NCBI GenBank assembly: GCA_035719045.1
Contig: DASTGO010000202.1
Location: 1-35,317, forward strand
DNA: 35,317 nucleotides
Direction: 5' to 3'
Source of the DNA: DASTGO01 sp035719045
GTDB taxonomy: Bacteria; Actinomycetota; Actinomycetes; Actinomycetales; Kineosporiaceae
Translations under genes and position numbers: made by a program
Notes under the pieces: generated by a model
The model's input: the letters and a program-made list of their open reading frames with translations, nothing else
Told to the model about the DNA's origin: nothing
The model's database searches: none
Shown here: positions 8,472 to 16,180 of the stretch, in pieces
How positions within the stretch are numbered: position 1 is the first letter of the stretch
Layout: each line of letters begins with the position of its first letter

Positions 8472-8897
8472 GTGTCCGTGTCGCTGGCTGCGGCGCCGCA
8501 GGCCGTGGTGTCGCTGAGTCCCGCCCCGTCCGCTGCTGCCCAGTCGTGGGTGGTCGTCGGGGCCGTTGTTGCCGGGGGCGTGCTGTTCTTCGCCGCCGCC
8601 ATGATCGCCAACCGCCTGATGCGCCCGCGCGTCCCGCGGCCGGAGAAGGTGACGACCTACGAGAGTGGCGTCGACCCGGTCGGCCGCGGCTGGGCCCAGA
8701 CCCAGGTCCGCTACTACCTGTACGCCTATCTCTATGTCGTCTTCGCGGTGGACGCGGTGTACCTGTTCCCGTGGGCGACGGTGGTCAAGGAGTTCGGCTG
8801 GGCGACGCTGGGCGAGATGGGTGCCTTCCTCGGCGTGCTGGCGATCGGTCTGCTGCACGGCTGGCGCCGCGGGGCGCTGAAGTGGACGGTGGGCTGA
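8472..8897 (+). CDS. nuoA: Complex I-like subunit NuoA
   Basis: 141 residues, slightly longer than usual because of an Ala/Ser-rich N-terminal stretch of about 25 residues. It has three membrane segments (about 25-45, 80-100, 112-130) and the family motif KVTTYESGVDPVGRGW in the first loop, then RYYLYAYLYVVFAVDAVYLFPWA. NuoA sits at the junction of the membrane arm and the quinone-binding connecting module. The start is GTG; a second GTG two codons later is possible. It is the first gene of the nuo set, with nuoB starting one base after its stop. Confidence 0.93.
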   Translation: MSVSLAAAPQAVVSLSPAPSAAAQSWVVVGAVVAGGVLFFAAAMIANRLMRPRVPRPEKVTTYESGVDPVGRGWAQTQVRYYLYAYLYVVFAVDAVYLFPWATVVKEFGWATLGEMGAFLGVLAIGLLHGWRRGALKWTVG

Positions 8898-8898
8898 G

Positions 8899-9591
8899 AT
8901 GGGAGACGGGATGGGCGCCGGCGTACCTGACGGCTCCGGGACCGACGGCCCGGGCGGCCACGCGGTGACCCCGCTGGGGATGCCCGGTGTGGGTGCCCCG
9001 GACGGCAACGGACTGGGCGTCCTGCAGTCGTCCCCGTATCCGCTGCGGCTGATCTTCAACTGGGGGCGTCGCTACAGCCTGTGGGTCTTCAACTTCGGGC
9101 TGGCCTGCTGCGCCATCGAGTTCATCGCGGGCAGCATGGCCCGGCACGACTTCATCCGGCTCGGGGTGATCCCGTTCGCCAACAGCCCCCGGCAGGCGGA
9201 CCTGATGATCGTGTCCGGGACGGTGACCGACAAGATGGCCCCGGCGCTGCGGCGGCTGTGGGAGCAGATGGCCGAGCCGAAGTACGTGATCTCGTTCGGG
9301 TCCTGCGCCAACTCCGGTGGCCCGTACTGGGACTCCTACTGCGTGACCAAGGGTGCCGACCAGATCATCCCGGTCGACGTCTACGTGCCCGGCTGCCCGC
9401 CCCGCCCGGAGGCGCTGCTGCAGGGCATCGTCAAACTGCAGGAGAAGATCGCCCACGAGGACCTGCGCGAGCGCTACCTGACCGGCCGCCGCCGGCGCAG
9501 GGTCACGGCCGGTGCCGCGACCCGCGCCCTGGTCGCCCCGCCGGTGCGGACCGCGCCGCCCGCGCCGATCGCCGCCGGGAGGACCCAGTGA
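8899..9591 (+). CDS. nuoB: Complex I-like subunit NuoB (cluster N2 subunit)
   Basis: 230 residues. A Gly/Pro-rich N-terminal extension of about 40 residues precedes the conserved core. All four ligands of the terminal 4Fe-4S cluster N2 are present: the tandem pair Cys70-Cys71 in FGLACCAIEF, Cys136 in FGSCANSGGPYW and Cys166 in YVPGCPPRPEALL. In complex I this cluster hands electrons to quinone, together with NuoD. Since no nuoD occurs in this locus, NuoB would have to pair with a NuoD made elsewhere. ATG 8899 is taken as start; ATG 8911 is also possible. The stop overlaps nuoC. Confidence 0.95.
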   Translation: MGDGMGAGVPDGSGTDGPGGHAVTPLGMPGVGAPDGNGLGVLQSSPYPLRLIFNWGRRYSLWVFNFGLACCAIEFIAGSMARHDFIRLGVIPFANSPRQADLMIVSGTVTDKMAPALRRLWEQMAEPKYVISFGSCANSGGPYWDSYCVTKGADQIIPVDVYVPGCPPRPEALLQGIVKLQEKIAHEDLRERYLTGRRRRRVTAGAATRALVAPPVRTAPPAPIAAGRTQ

Positions 9592-10319
9592 ACGAGGACG
9601 CCCAGGAGCAGACCGCCGCAGGCCACCGGGGTGCCGGGCTGACCGGTGAGGCGCTGGCCGCCGCGGTCGCCGGTGCGCTCACCGGCGGGCAGGACGACCC
9701 GGGTGTGCTGGCCGGCGTGGACGGCGCCGGAACCGCCTGCGTGGACGTCCCCCGGCAGCGCTGGGAGGAGGCCGCCCGGCGGGTCCGGGACGACTTCGGG
9801 ATGGACTTCCTGGACTGGCTGTCGGCCGCGGACCAGCCCGACGCCGAGCCGGGCGGGGTCGACGTCGTGCTGCACGTCGCGGACTCCACCAGGGCCTCCC
9901 GCCGGATCCTGCTGCGGACCCGGGTGCCGGACGCCGATCTGCGCGTGGCCAGCCTGACCGGGGTCTGGGCGGGTACCGCCTGGCACGAGCGCGAGACGTT
10001 CGAGATGTTCGGCGTCGAGTTCACCGGGTTCGACGACCTGCTCGACCGGGGACTGCGCCCGCTGCTGCTGCCCGAGGGTTTCGAGGGCACCCCGCTGCGC
10101 AAGTCGTTCGTGCTGGCGGCCCGGGCGGTGCGGCCGTGGCCGGGCGGCAAGGAGCCCGGGGAGTCCCACGCCGCCGGGGCCCCGAGCCGGCGGAAGGTGC
10201 AGCCCCCGGGCGTCCCGGACCCGGAGACATGGGGGCCGCGCGAACCCGTCGCGGCCGCGTCGGACGAGGGTCCGGGGGCGTCCGCCTCCGGCGCGAGCGA
10301 GGAGCCCACCGGTGCCTGA
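9588..10319 (+). CDS. nuoC: Complex I-like subunit NuoC
   Basis: 243 residues from a GTG overlapping the nuoB stop, with a GGGAGGA ribosome site upstream. The core is a NuoC/30-kDa subunit: FGMDFLDWLSAADQP, then LLRTRVPDADLRVASLTGVW, and the diagnostic WHERETFEMFGVEFTGF followed by LLLPEGFEGTPLRKSF. The usual C-terminal continuation into NuoD is absent: after Arg/Pro-rich residues the protein ends in a low-complexity tail of about 55 residues. It is part of the peripheral arm. The 8-bp overlap with nuoH leaves no room for a nuoD gene. Confidence 0.92.
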   Translation: MNEDAQEQTAAGHRGAGLTGEALAAAVAGALTGGQDDPGVLAGVDGAGTACVDVPRQRWEEAARRVRDDFGMDFLDWLSAADQPDAEPGGVDVVLHVADSTRASRRILLRTRVPDADLRVASLTGVWAGTAWHERETFEMFGVEFTGFDDLLDRGLRPLLLPEGFEGTPLRKSFVLAARAVRPWPGGKEPGESHAAGAPSRRKVQPPGVPDPETWGPREPVAAASDEGPGASASGASEEPTGA

Positions 10320-11292
10320 CTGGGGGATCGACGGGACGACACTGGTCGAGGTGGTCATCCGGGCGGTCTTCGTCCTCGTGGCCTTCCTGGTCCTGCCGCT
10401 GGTCGTCGGGCAGACCGAGCACAAGGTGATGGCGCATATGCAGGGCCGGCTCGGCCCGATGTACGCCGGTGGCTACCACGGCTGGGCGCAGCTGGTCGCG
10501 GACGGGATCAAGTTCGTCCAGAAGGAAGAGATCGTCCCCTCGGCGGCCGACCGGCCGGTGTTCAAGATCGCGCCGGCCGTCGCCCTGATCCCGTACATGG
10601 TCGCGATGTGCGCCATCCCGCTGACCCCGACCGTGGTCGCGGCGGATCTGGACGGCGGGTTGCTGTTCGTGCTGGCGGCCAGTGCGGTCGGGGTGCTCGG
10701 CGGGCTGATGGGCGGCTGGGCCAGCGCCAACAAGTACGCCCTGCTCGGGGCGATGCGTCAGGCCGCGCAGCTGCTGGCCTATGAGTTGCCGGTGGTGCTG
10801 TCCGCCAGCAGCGTCGCGATGGCCGCGGGGACGCTGTCCCTGACCGGAATCGCGCAGGCCTGGAAGCCGTGGTGGCTGCTGTGGCAGCTGCCGGGGCTGT
10901 TCGTGTTCGTCGTCGCCGGGCTCGCGGAGCTGCAGCGGCCGCCCTTCGACATGCCGATCGCGGAGTCGGAGCTGGTCGCGGGGCCGTTCACCGAGTACGC
11001 GGGACTGCGCTTCGCCCTCTTCCTGCTCTCCGAGTACGCCGGGATCGTGGTGCTGGCCGGGCTGACCTCGGTGCTGTTCCTGGGGGGCTGGGCCGGACCG
11101 GCGTCCGGGACGCTCGGGCTGCTGTGGTCCCTGCTCAAGATCGGGGCCGTGGCCTGCGTGGTCATCTGGGTGCGGGTGTCCTGGCCGCGGATGCGGGAGG
11201 ACCAGTTGCAGCGGCTCGCCTGGGGCGTGCTGGTCCCGGTGTCGCTGCTGCAGCTCGCGCTGACCGCTGTGGTCGTGGTCGCCACCCGCTGA
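10312..11292 (+). CDS. nuoH: Complex I-like subunit NuoH
   Basis: 326 residues with about eight membrane helices. Family motifs are clear: the first loop with TEHKVMAHMQGRLGP and GWAQLVADGIKFVQKEEIVP, then WASANKYALLGAMRQAAQLL and the highly conserved LAELQRPPFDMPIAESELVA with GPFTEYAGLRFALF after it. NuoH lines the quinone entry channel and links the peripheral arm to the proton-pumping subunits. The start is GTG inside the end of nuoC. In ordinary nuo operons nuoI follows directly; here about 5.25 kb of unrelated genes intervene before it. Confidence 0.95.
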   Translation: MPDWGIDGTTLVEVVIRAVFVLVAFLVLPLVVGQTEHKVMAHMQGRLGPMYAGGYHGWAQLVADGIKFVQKEEIVPSAADRPVFKIAPAVALIPYMVAMCAIPLTPTVVAADLDGGLLFVLAASAVGVLGGLMGGWASANKYALLGAMRQAAQLLAYELPVVLSASSVAMAAGTLSLTGIAQAWKPWWLLWQLPGLFVFVVAGLAELQRPPFDMPIAESELVAGPFTEYAGLRFALFLLSEYAGIVVLAGLTSVLFLGGWAGPASGTLGLLWSLLKIGAVACVVIWVRVSWPRMREDQLQRLAWGVLVPVSLLQLALTAVVVVATR

Positions 11293-11400
11293 AGCCGGAG
11301 CCGTTCCGCGCAGGCACTGCTGGGCGGTGCGGCGGGTGATGCGGCCGAACGGGGTGCGACTGAACGGCCCTGCGCCTGACGGTCCGGCGACTGAACGGTG

Positions 11401-11859
11401 TCAGCGCTGGTCGGTGCGGGCGGAGGGGTCGCCGGCGGGGCTGCTCGCCCCTGCGGGCCACCAGTTGTAGACCGCAGTCTCCCCGGCGCCCTTGTCGCGC
11501 ACGTAGTTGGCCCCGGCGACGCCGATGAACATCGGGAAGCTGTCCGCGATCCGCGGTACCTGGACCTGGCGTCCGGCGGCCGGCCCTCCGCGCAACATCG
11601 CCGTCACCCGGACCTGCCCGGCATCGGGGGCCGGTGGCACGTCGGCTCCGACGACGGTGAGGGTGTCCACGGAGACGACGTCTTCCGACGTGAGTTCGTG
11701 GGGGGAGATGTCACCAACGGTGAGCCCCCCGACGGTGAGGTCCGGGGCGCCGTCCTGGAGTGCGGGTGTATCGACGCACCGGCCACCCGAGGCGGTGGCT
11801 GGTCGCGGGCCTCTGAGGATTGCTGGACCCTCGTCACCCAGGGCGATCGAGTCGTTCAC
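11401..11859 (-). CDS. Hypothetical protein
   Basis: 152 residues, not recognised. The ATG has a strong AAGGAGG ribosome site about 7 nt upstream, which supports a real gene. The N-terminal half is acidic and Thr/Val-rich (DLTVGGLTVGDISPHEL, then DVVSVDTLTVVGADVPP). The C-terminal half (about 88-150) looks like a small beta-rich domain with QVQVPRIADSFPMFIGVAG and AVYNWWPAG. No signal peptide or membrane segment is evident. It faces nuoH tail to tail and is divergent from the membrane protein gene at 12195. Function unknown. Confidence 0.65.
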   Translation of the reverse strand: MNDSIALGDEGPAILRGPRPATASGGRCVDTPALQDGAPDLTVGGLTVGDISPHELTSEDVVSVDTLTVVGADVPPAPDAGQVRVTAMLRGGPAAGRQVQVPRIADSFPMFIGVAGANYVRDKGAGETAVYNWWPAGASSPAGDPSARTDQR

Positions 11860-12194
11860 GATGTCCCCCCTCCTTGAGGTCGACCGTGGGAATGCGCGGG
11901 TCGTCCCGTTTGCCGTCCGACGTCCACGCTGAGTCTATTTCGCCTGAGCCGAGCCACTCGGCGGTATGAGATGGATCACGTTTCGATGGATGGTAGGTGA
12001 TCGTCGACGGGCGGTGTGCGCCCGGGGCAACCCCCGCGCCGGTCTTGATCCGGACTTGAGCCACGCCTGAGCCGGACCTGAGAGAAGTTCCCGTCCAGGC
12101 GGGGCAACCTTCTGTGCCCCGCAAGCGACAGGCAGGTCAAGGGGCGGTTTCCGGGGAAGGGGAGCCGGCCTCTGAACGATCACGAGGAGCCCGA
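11860..12194. promoter_or_regulatory. Divergent intergenic region with two strong hairpins
   Basis: 335 bp between divergent genes, expected to hold both promoters. Two inverted repeats are visible: CGGGCG/CGCCCG at 12008-12024 (5-nt loop), and a perfect 8-bp stem GCGGGGCA/TGCCCCGC at 12099-12122 (8-nt loop). The second lies about 70 nt before the ATG at 12195, in the probable 5' untranslated region. A TAGACT -10-like box occurs on the minus strand near 11930. No gene was recognised here. Confidence 0.4.
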
Positions 12195-13754
12195 ATGCGC
12201 GGATGTGAAGGGTCCCGGCCGAGCCGCCGGGAGCGCGACATGCGCGAGCCCCACACCCTCGTGCTGGAGCGTCTGGCGCCCCCTTCGGCCCCGGGTTCCG
12301 TGCGCGCTCACACCGGGCGGCGGCGTCAGTTCCGGCTGCTGGCGACCGGGAGCAGTGCTGCCGCCGTCCTGGCTGCGGCGCTCGTGATCACACATGTGAC
12401 CGACTGGCCGCACGGCGACGGGCGGGCTGCTGCGGCGCAGGCCCAGGTGACGCGGGTGGTGCCTGCCGCGGAGTCCCGGACCTTGGCGGTCGCCGCCCGT
12501 GCCGACGGCCCGTCCCTGGCCGGTGCGCTGTCGGTCACCGCGATGACCCTGCCCGCCCCCACCGCCTACCTGGAGGCCGGGTACAGCGGATCCCCGCAGT
12601 GGCGGCGGATCGACACCGCGGTCGCTCCCGCCGGCGGGGTCCGGGTGGCCTGGCAGGCTCCGGACGGTGTCCATGTCACCTCGCTCGGCTCCGCCACGGC
12701 GCACGCCGGCACGGACATCGTGATCCGTGGTGCCCGGGAGGTCGGCGGGCTGGTCGCTCACGACGATGGTTTCGCCCTGCTCACCAGGCTGCCGGGCCGG
12801 TCCGGGGCGGAGACCGATGCGCACCTGCTCCGCTTCCGGGGCGCCGTACAGGTGTTCGACCTCGCGCTGACCGGGTCCGTGTCGCAGGACGCCGCCCCAC
12901 AGCTCGGCGGCCAGCTGGCCTGGAACGGCAGCCGCTACGGGGCGTACTTCGCCGTTCAGGGAACCGGGGGTCGGCTGGCCGGCCAGTTCGGCGACAAATT
13001 GGTCTACGTCGACCGGGCCGGGCGCCGGCTGCCGGGTGGCTGGAACTGGGGTTGCAGCCACAACCGAGGCACCGCCCTGATCGCGGAGAAGCCGGGAGTG
13101 TTCGCCTCGCTGTGCGTGGAGGACCGCCGGTCGGGTCTGTTCGTCAACACCGGCACGGGATCGTCCGAACAGGCCCCGGTGATCAGCAGGGAGCAGTGCC
13201 GGCCGGACTACTGCAGCGGCCAGATCGGCGGTTTCGTCAAGGCCGGGTCGGGCCGGTACGTGGTGGCCTTCTCCACCCGTGGTGCCGCAGAGGTCCGCCC
13301 GGGCTCCGGCAGGGGTGACGAGGTGAGTGCGCGGACGGTCACCCACCAGGTGGCACTGGCCTTCCTGACTGACCGGTCCACCCCGGAGGGGTCCCCGGTG
13401 CTGCTCACCCGGGATCCGGACACCGACCACGTGAACGTCCGTCTGGCGCCCTATGGGCCGGATCGGCTGCTCTTGTCCTACGAGACTGTGAGCGGCGCCC
13501 GATGCTCGTCCGGGACCTGTACTGGTACTTTCACCGGGACCCATGTCCGGATCGTTGACCTGGCCGGTCACCCGCTCACCCCGGACACCGTGATCGGCGC
13601 GCACATCGCCGGCTCGATCGGTGTCCTGCCCGGCGGCGACCTGGTCTGGGCGGCGGCGGGCAGCCCACCCGACCACACCAGGCCCCTCAACCAGGACGCC
13701 ACCCCGACGACGTCGGCCATCGACATCGTCCGGCTCACCGTCAGGGCGGGGTGA
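12195..13754 (+). CDS. Membrane-anchored extracytoplasmic protein of unknown function
   Basis: 519 residues from an ATG with GAGGAG 5-7 nt upstream; ATG 12240 is the alternative. A basic N-terminus (HTGRRRQFRLL) leads into one membrane segment (about 47-67, ATGSSAAAVLAAALVITHVT). The remaining 450 residues would be outside the membrane. They are Gly/Thr/Val-rich with repeated short beta-strand-like units (LVAHDDGFALLTRLPG, QLAWNGSRYGAYFAVQG) suggestive of a beta-propeller, and several cysteines (GWNWGCSHNRG, REQCRPDYCSG, GARCSSGTCTG) that could form disulfides. The gene ends 4 bp before the ECF sigma factor GTG, so the two are probably co-transcribed. A surface-sensing role for the sigma factor is inference. 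Confidence 0.75.
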   Translation: MRGCEGSRPSRRERDMREPHTLVLERLAPPSAPGSVRAHTGRRRQFRLLATGSSAAAVLAAALVITHVTDWPHGDGRAAAAQAQVTRVVPAAESRTLAVAARADGPSLAGALSVTAMTLPAPTAYLEAGYSGSPQWRRIDTAVAPAGGVRVAWQAPDGVHVTSLGSATAHAGTDIVIRGAREVGGLVAHDDGFALLTRLPGRSGAETDAHLLRFRGAVQVFDLALTGSVSQDAAPQLGGQLAWNGSRYGAYFAVQGTGGRLAGQFGDKLVYVDRAGRRLPGGWNWGCSHNRGTALIAEKPGVFASLCVEDRRSGLFVNTGTGSSEQAPVISREQCRPDYCSGQIGGFVKAGSGRYVVAFSTRGAAEVRPGSGRGDEVSARTVTHQVALAFLTDRSTPEGSPVLLTRDPDTDHVNVRLAPYGPDRLLLSYETVSGARCSSGTCTGTFTGTHVRIVDLAGHPLTPDTVIGAHIAGSIGVLPGGDLVWAAAGSPPDHTRPLNQDATPTTSAIDIVRLTVRAG

Positions 13755-13758
13755 GAGC

Positions 13759-14298
13759 GTGACCGTGACACTTTCCGCCGCAGGCCCCGTCTCGCAGCAG
13801 TCCCGGGCCGAGTTCGAGGCCTTCTTCGACCGGCACCACCGGGAGTTGGGCCGCCTGGCCTACCTGCTCACCGGGGACCGCACGGCCGCCGACGACCTCG
13901 CGGCCGACACCTTCCTCGCGGCCTGGCGCCAGTGGGACCGGGTGTGGTCCCTGGACCAGCCGCTGGCCTACGTACGCCGGATCCTGGTGAACCTGGCCGC
14001 CACCCGGATCCGGCGGCTGACCCGTGAACGTTCCCGGCTGTCGCTGTTCCACGTGTCCGACCGGGACGCCCCGGCCGGGCCGGACGGCGCTGCCGTGCTC
14101 GACGTGAGAGCTGCCCTGGGGCGCCTGCCCGCCCGGCGCCGGGCCTGCGTGGTGCTGCGGCACGCCCTCGATCTGTCCGAGGCGGAGGTGGCGCAGATCC
14201 TGGGGATCTCGGTGGGGACCGTGAAGAGCCAAACCTCCAAGGGAGTCGCCCAGCTGCAGAAGCAGCTCGGGCCCGGTATCGCGGGGGGGTTGCTGTGA
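13759..14298 (+). CDS. ECF RNA polymerase sigma factor, SigE family
   Basis: 179 residues from GTG 13759 (GTG 13765 is also possible). Region 2 spans about residues 17-85 (FEAFFDRHHRELGRLAYLLT, DRTAADDLAADTFLAAWRQW, PLAYVRRILVNLAATRIRR). Region 4 is at about 112-165, with LPARRRACVVLRHALDLS and the recognition helix area EVAQILGISVGTVKSQTSKG. This pattern fits the actinobacterial SigE-family ECF sigma factors. It lies between two membrane-anchored proteins, a common arrangement for sigma factors controlled by membrane partners. Whether it directs the neighbouring nuo or nif genes cannot be told from sequence. Confidence 0.9.
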   Translation: MTVTLSAAGPVSQQSRAEFEAFFDRHHRELGRLAYLLTGDRTAADDLAADTFLAAWRQWDRVWSLDQPLAYVRRILVNLAATRIRRLTRERSRLSLFHVSDRDAPAGPDGAAVLDVRAALGRLPARRRACVVLRHALDLSEAEVAQILGISVGTVKSQTSKGVAQLQKQLGPGIAGGLL

Positions 14299-14377
14299 GC
14301 GAGCGAGCCGAAGTAAGGACCGGAACGCAGGGGGCGTGGCTCATGGCCGCGACGAGCGTCAGCGAGGAGCAGTTGTG
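14296..14377 (+). repeat. Junction repeat, copy 1 (GTGAGCGAGCG ... GACGAGCGTCAGCGAGGAG)
   Basis: About 80 bp linking the stop codon of the sigma factor to the start codon of the next gene. It opens with GTGAGCGAGCG, whose TGA is the upstream stop, and closes with GACGAGCGTCAGCGAGGAG, whose GAGGAG serves as the ribosome site of the next gene. A second copy lies between nuoM and nuoN (22833-22913). The ends are nearly identical and the middle about 35-40 bp diverges. It looks like a dispersed linker element that carries a stop and a ribosome site. Confidence 0.65.
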
Positions 14378-15454
14378 AGCGGACGACAGAGCCGCCGTCG
14401 TGGCGACGAGCGGCCGCCGGAGGAGTGGCTGGGCGACCTGCTGCGCAGGGAGGCCGAGCAGTACGAGCCGGACCGGGCCCGGATCCTGGCCCGGATGGCC
14501 GAGGGGGAGCGGGCGCTCGCCGAGATCAAGGAGCGCAAGGGGCGCCGCAGGGGCTGGTTGCAGCGGGCCTTCGTGCCGCAGCGGACGGGTGCCCGCCAGT
14601 CCGGTGGCCTGGGCGGCCACTTCGCGTGGCCGGTGGTGGCGGCCGGTCTGGCCGTGGTGACCGTGGCCGGGGTGGCCGGGGCCCGGGTGGTGGCGGGTCA
14701 TTCGCCCGTCCCGGCTCCGCCCGCGGCCACGGCGACCGGTGCCCGGTCCCTCGGGCCGGCGTTGACCCTGCCGTCGGAGACGGCCTCGGCCAGGGCCACG
14801 ACCACCGCCGCGCCCACTCCGACCGTGACCCCGTCCACATCCACCCCGGCGAAGCCGAGCACCTCGACGGCTGTGGCGCTGTGGCCGAACGTGTGGATCG
14901 GCGTCCAGCCGGTGCCGAACGGGGCGCAGGTGTCCTTCCCCCGGCCCGGGGACAAGGACTGGTTGCTCATCGGCAGCCGTTCCGACGGCAAGGTCGTCCG
15001 GATGAAGAGCGCCTCCCGGCCGATCACCAGCGTGACGGCGTCCGGCAACGGGGCCGGCATCGTCGACAGTCCGTTCCGGATCAACTTCACCGGGGGCATT
15101 CCCGAGTCGGCCCGTGACGGGGACGTCACCTGGCAGTCCGCCTCCGCCGTGGACGGCAGGATCCAGGTGGTCATCCCGCTGCGCCCGGACAAGTTCACCC
15201 TGGATCTGTTCACCGGAACGGTGAAGACGTCGGCCCTGGTCAAGGTCCGGCTGGAGGGCGGGTCCACGCAGCAGTTGACGCAGAACCTCCTCCAGGCGTG
15301 CAGCACGGACGTCTGCCCCGGGGTGGCGTCGGTCTACGTCGACGCCTCGTACCTGCCCGCCGACATGCCGGCCACGAACCTGGTCGTCGAGATCGTCCCG
15401 GAGCACCCGGGCAGCGGCCTCGGGTTCGGGCTGGCGGCGGTCGCCGTTCGCTGA
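14375..15454 (+). CDS. Single-pass membrane protein, candidate anti-sigma partner
   Basis: 359 residues from GTG 14375, with GAGGAG upstream supplied by the junction repeat. The cytoplasmic N-terminus (about 1-85) is charged and helical (EEWLGDLLRREAEQYEPDRA, ILARMAEGERALAEIKERKG). A single membrane segment follows (about 88-108, AWPVVAAGLAVVTVAGVAGA), then a Pro/Thr/Ser-rich linker and a globular extracytoplasmic domain (about 165-359) with two cysteines (QACSTDVCPG). The position directly after an ECF sigma factor and the cytoplasmic-helix/TM/outer-domain layout resemble membrane anti-sigma factors. No HxxxCxxC zinc-type motif is present, so assignment as an anti-sigma factor is inference. 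Confidence 0.72.
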   Translation: MSGRQSRRRGDERPPEEWLGDLLRREAEQYEPDRARILARMAEGERALAEIKERKGRRRGWLQRAFVPQRTGARQSGGLGGHFAWPVVAAGLAVVTVAGVAGARVVAGHSPVPAPPAATATGARSLGPALTLPSETASARATTTAAPTPTVTPSTSTPAKPSTSTAVALWPNVWIGVQPVPNGAQVSFPRPGDKDWLLIGSRSDGKVVRMKSASRPITSVTASGNGAGIVDSPFRINFTGGIPESARDGDVTWQSASAVDGRIQVVIPLRPDKFTLDLFTGTVKTSALVKVRLEGGSTQQLTQNLLQACSTDVCPGVASVYVDASYLPADMPATNLVVEIVPEHPGSGLGFGLAAVAVR

Positions 15455-15532
15455 CCGGTCGGCGCACACATCACCGCAGCCCCGGCCGCCGCCGGACGAA
15501 CTGATCCATCGCCCGGACGTACCCCGCTGCGG

Positions 15533-16126
15533 TCACCGCGCCGGGAGATCCACGGTGAGCAGGGCGACAGCCCGGTCCAGGTAGGCCCCGCCGGCGGCCG
15601 GGCCCCGGGGGAGCAGTCGTGGCGCGACCTGTGCCAGGTGGGTGTGGCCGAGGTAGGTGCTGAACCCGATGAGGGCCCGGGCCAGGGCGTCCTCGGGGGG
15701 CAGACCGAGTTCGGCGAAGATCCCGGCCACGTAGGCGACCCGCCGGGCGGTGACCCGCTGCAGGACCGGACCGACGACCGGGTCGCCGGCGGCCGCCAGC
15801 AGGGCCAGTTCTACCCGGTCCTGACTTGACCCCTCCGCCGCCTGCGCGAACAGGGCGCGCAGCCGACGCCGGGGGTCGGGCTCGGCGTCCAGGGCCGCGC
15901 CGATGGCCTCGTTGTGTCGGGTCTCCCACAACTGCAGGGCCGCCGTGACCAGGGCGTCCCGATGCGCGAAATGCCAGTAGAAGCTGCCCTTGGTCGCGCC
16001 GAGCCGGGTGGCCAGGGGTTCCACCGCCACCGCAGCCAGACCACCTTCGGCCAGGGCGTCCAGTGCCGCCTGCGCCCAGTCCTGCGGCCCGAGCCGCCGT
16101 CGGCTCCGGGGCACTGCCTCCGCCAC
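15533..16126 (-). CDS. TetR-family transcriptional regulator
   Basis: 197 residues, the typical TetR length. The N-terminal DNA-binding domain is clear: WAQAALDALAEGGLAAVAVE, then LATRLGATKGSFYWHFAHRD (helix-turn-helix with the classic GSFYWHF). The C-terminal part is a helical ligand/dimer domain of unknown specificity. The start is GTG with no ribosome site; the mRNA is probably leaderless or nearly so. A 22-bp perfect palindrome ends 3 bp upstream of the start codon and a second lies about 12 bp further on, strongly suggesting autorepression. The gene is divergent from nuoI, so the same operators may also act on nuoI-N. Confidence 0.92.
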   Translation of the reverse strand: MAEAVPRSRRRLGPQDWAQAALDALAEGGLAAVAVEPLATRLGATKGSFYWHFAHRDALVTAALQLWETRHNEAIGAALDAEPDPRRRLRALFAQAAEGSSQDRVELALLAAAGDPVVGPVLQRVTARRVAYVAGIFAELGLPPEDALARALIGFSTYLGHTHLAQVAPRLLPRGPAAGGAYLDRAVALLTVDLPAR

Positions 16127-16128
16127 GA

Positions 16129-16150
16129 GCCGTACGCTAGCGTACGGCTA
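16129..16150. promoter_or_regulatory. Perfect 22-bp palindrome, candidate TetR operator 1
   Basis: The core CCGTACGCTAGCGTACGG is its own reverse complement and the symmetry extends two bases further on each side. It ends 3 bp before the GTG of the tetR gene, where a repressor would block a leaderless promoter. Length and symmetry fit TetR-family operators. Confidence 0.75.
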
Positions 16151-16162
16151 CAGTGCGGCTTC

Positions 16163-16180
16163 GTACGGCGCGCCGTATGG
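16163..16180. promoter_or_regulatory. Near-perfect palindrome, candidate TetR operator 2
   Basis: CGTACGGCGCGCCGTATG is symmetric except for one outer base pair, with the 14-bp core TACGGCGCGCCGTA perfect. It shares the CGTACGG half-site with operator 1. The centres of the two sites are about 32 bp apart, close to three helical turns, which would place two dimers on the same DNA face. Confidence 0.6.

Noticed and set aside
11401..11859. The 152-residue protein as a RiPP precursor
   Set aside because: The acidic DLTVGGLTVGDISPHEL part recalls a leader peptide, but there is no Ser/Thr/Cys-rich core, and no modification enzymes or transporter for a peptide are adjacent.
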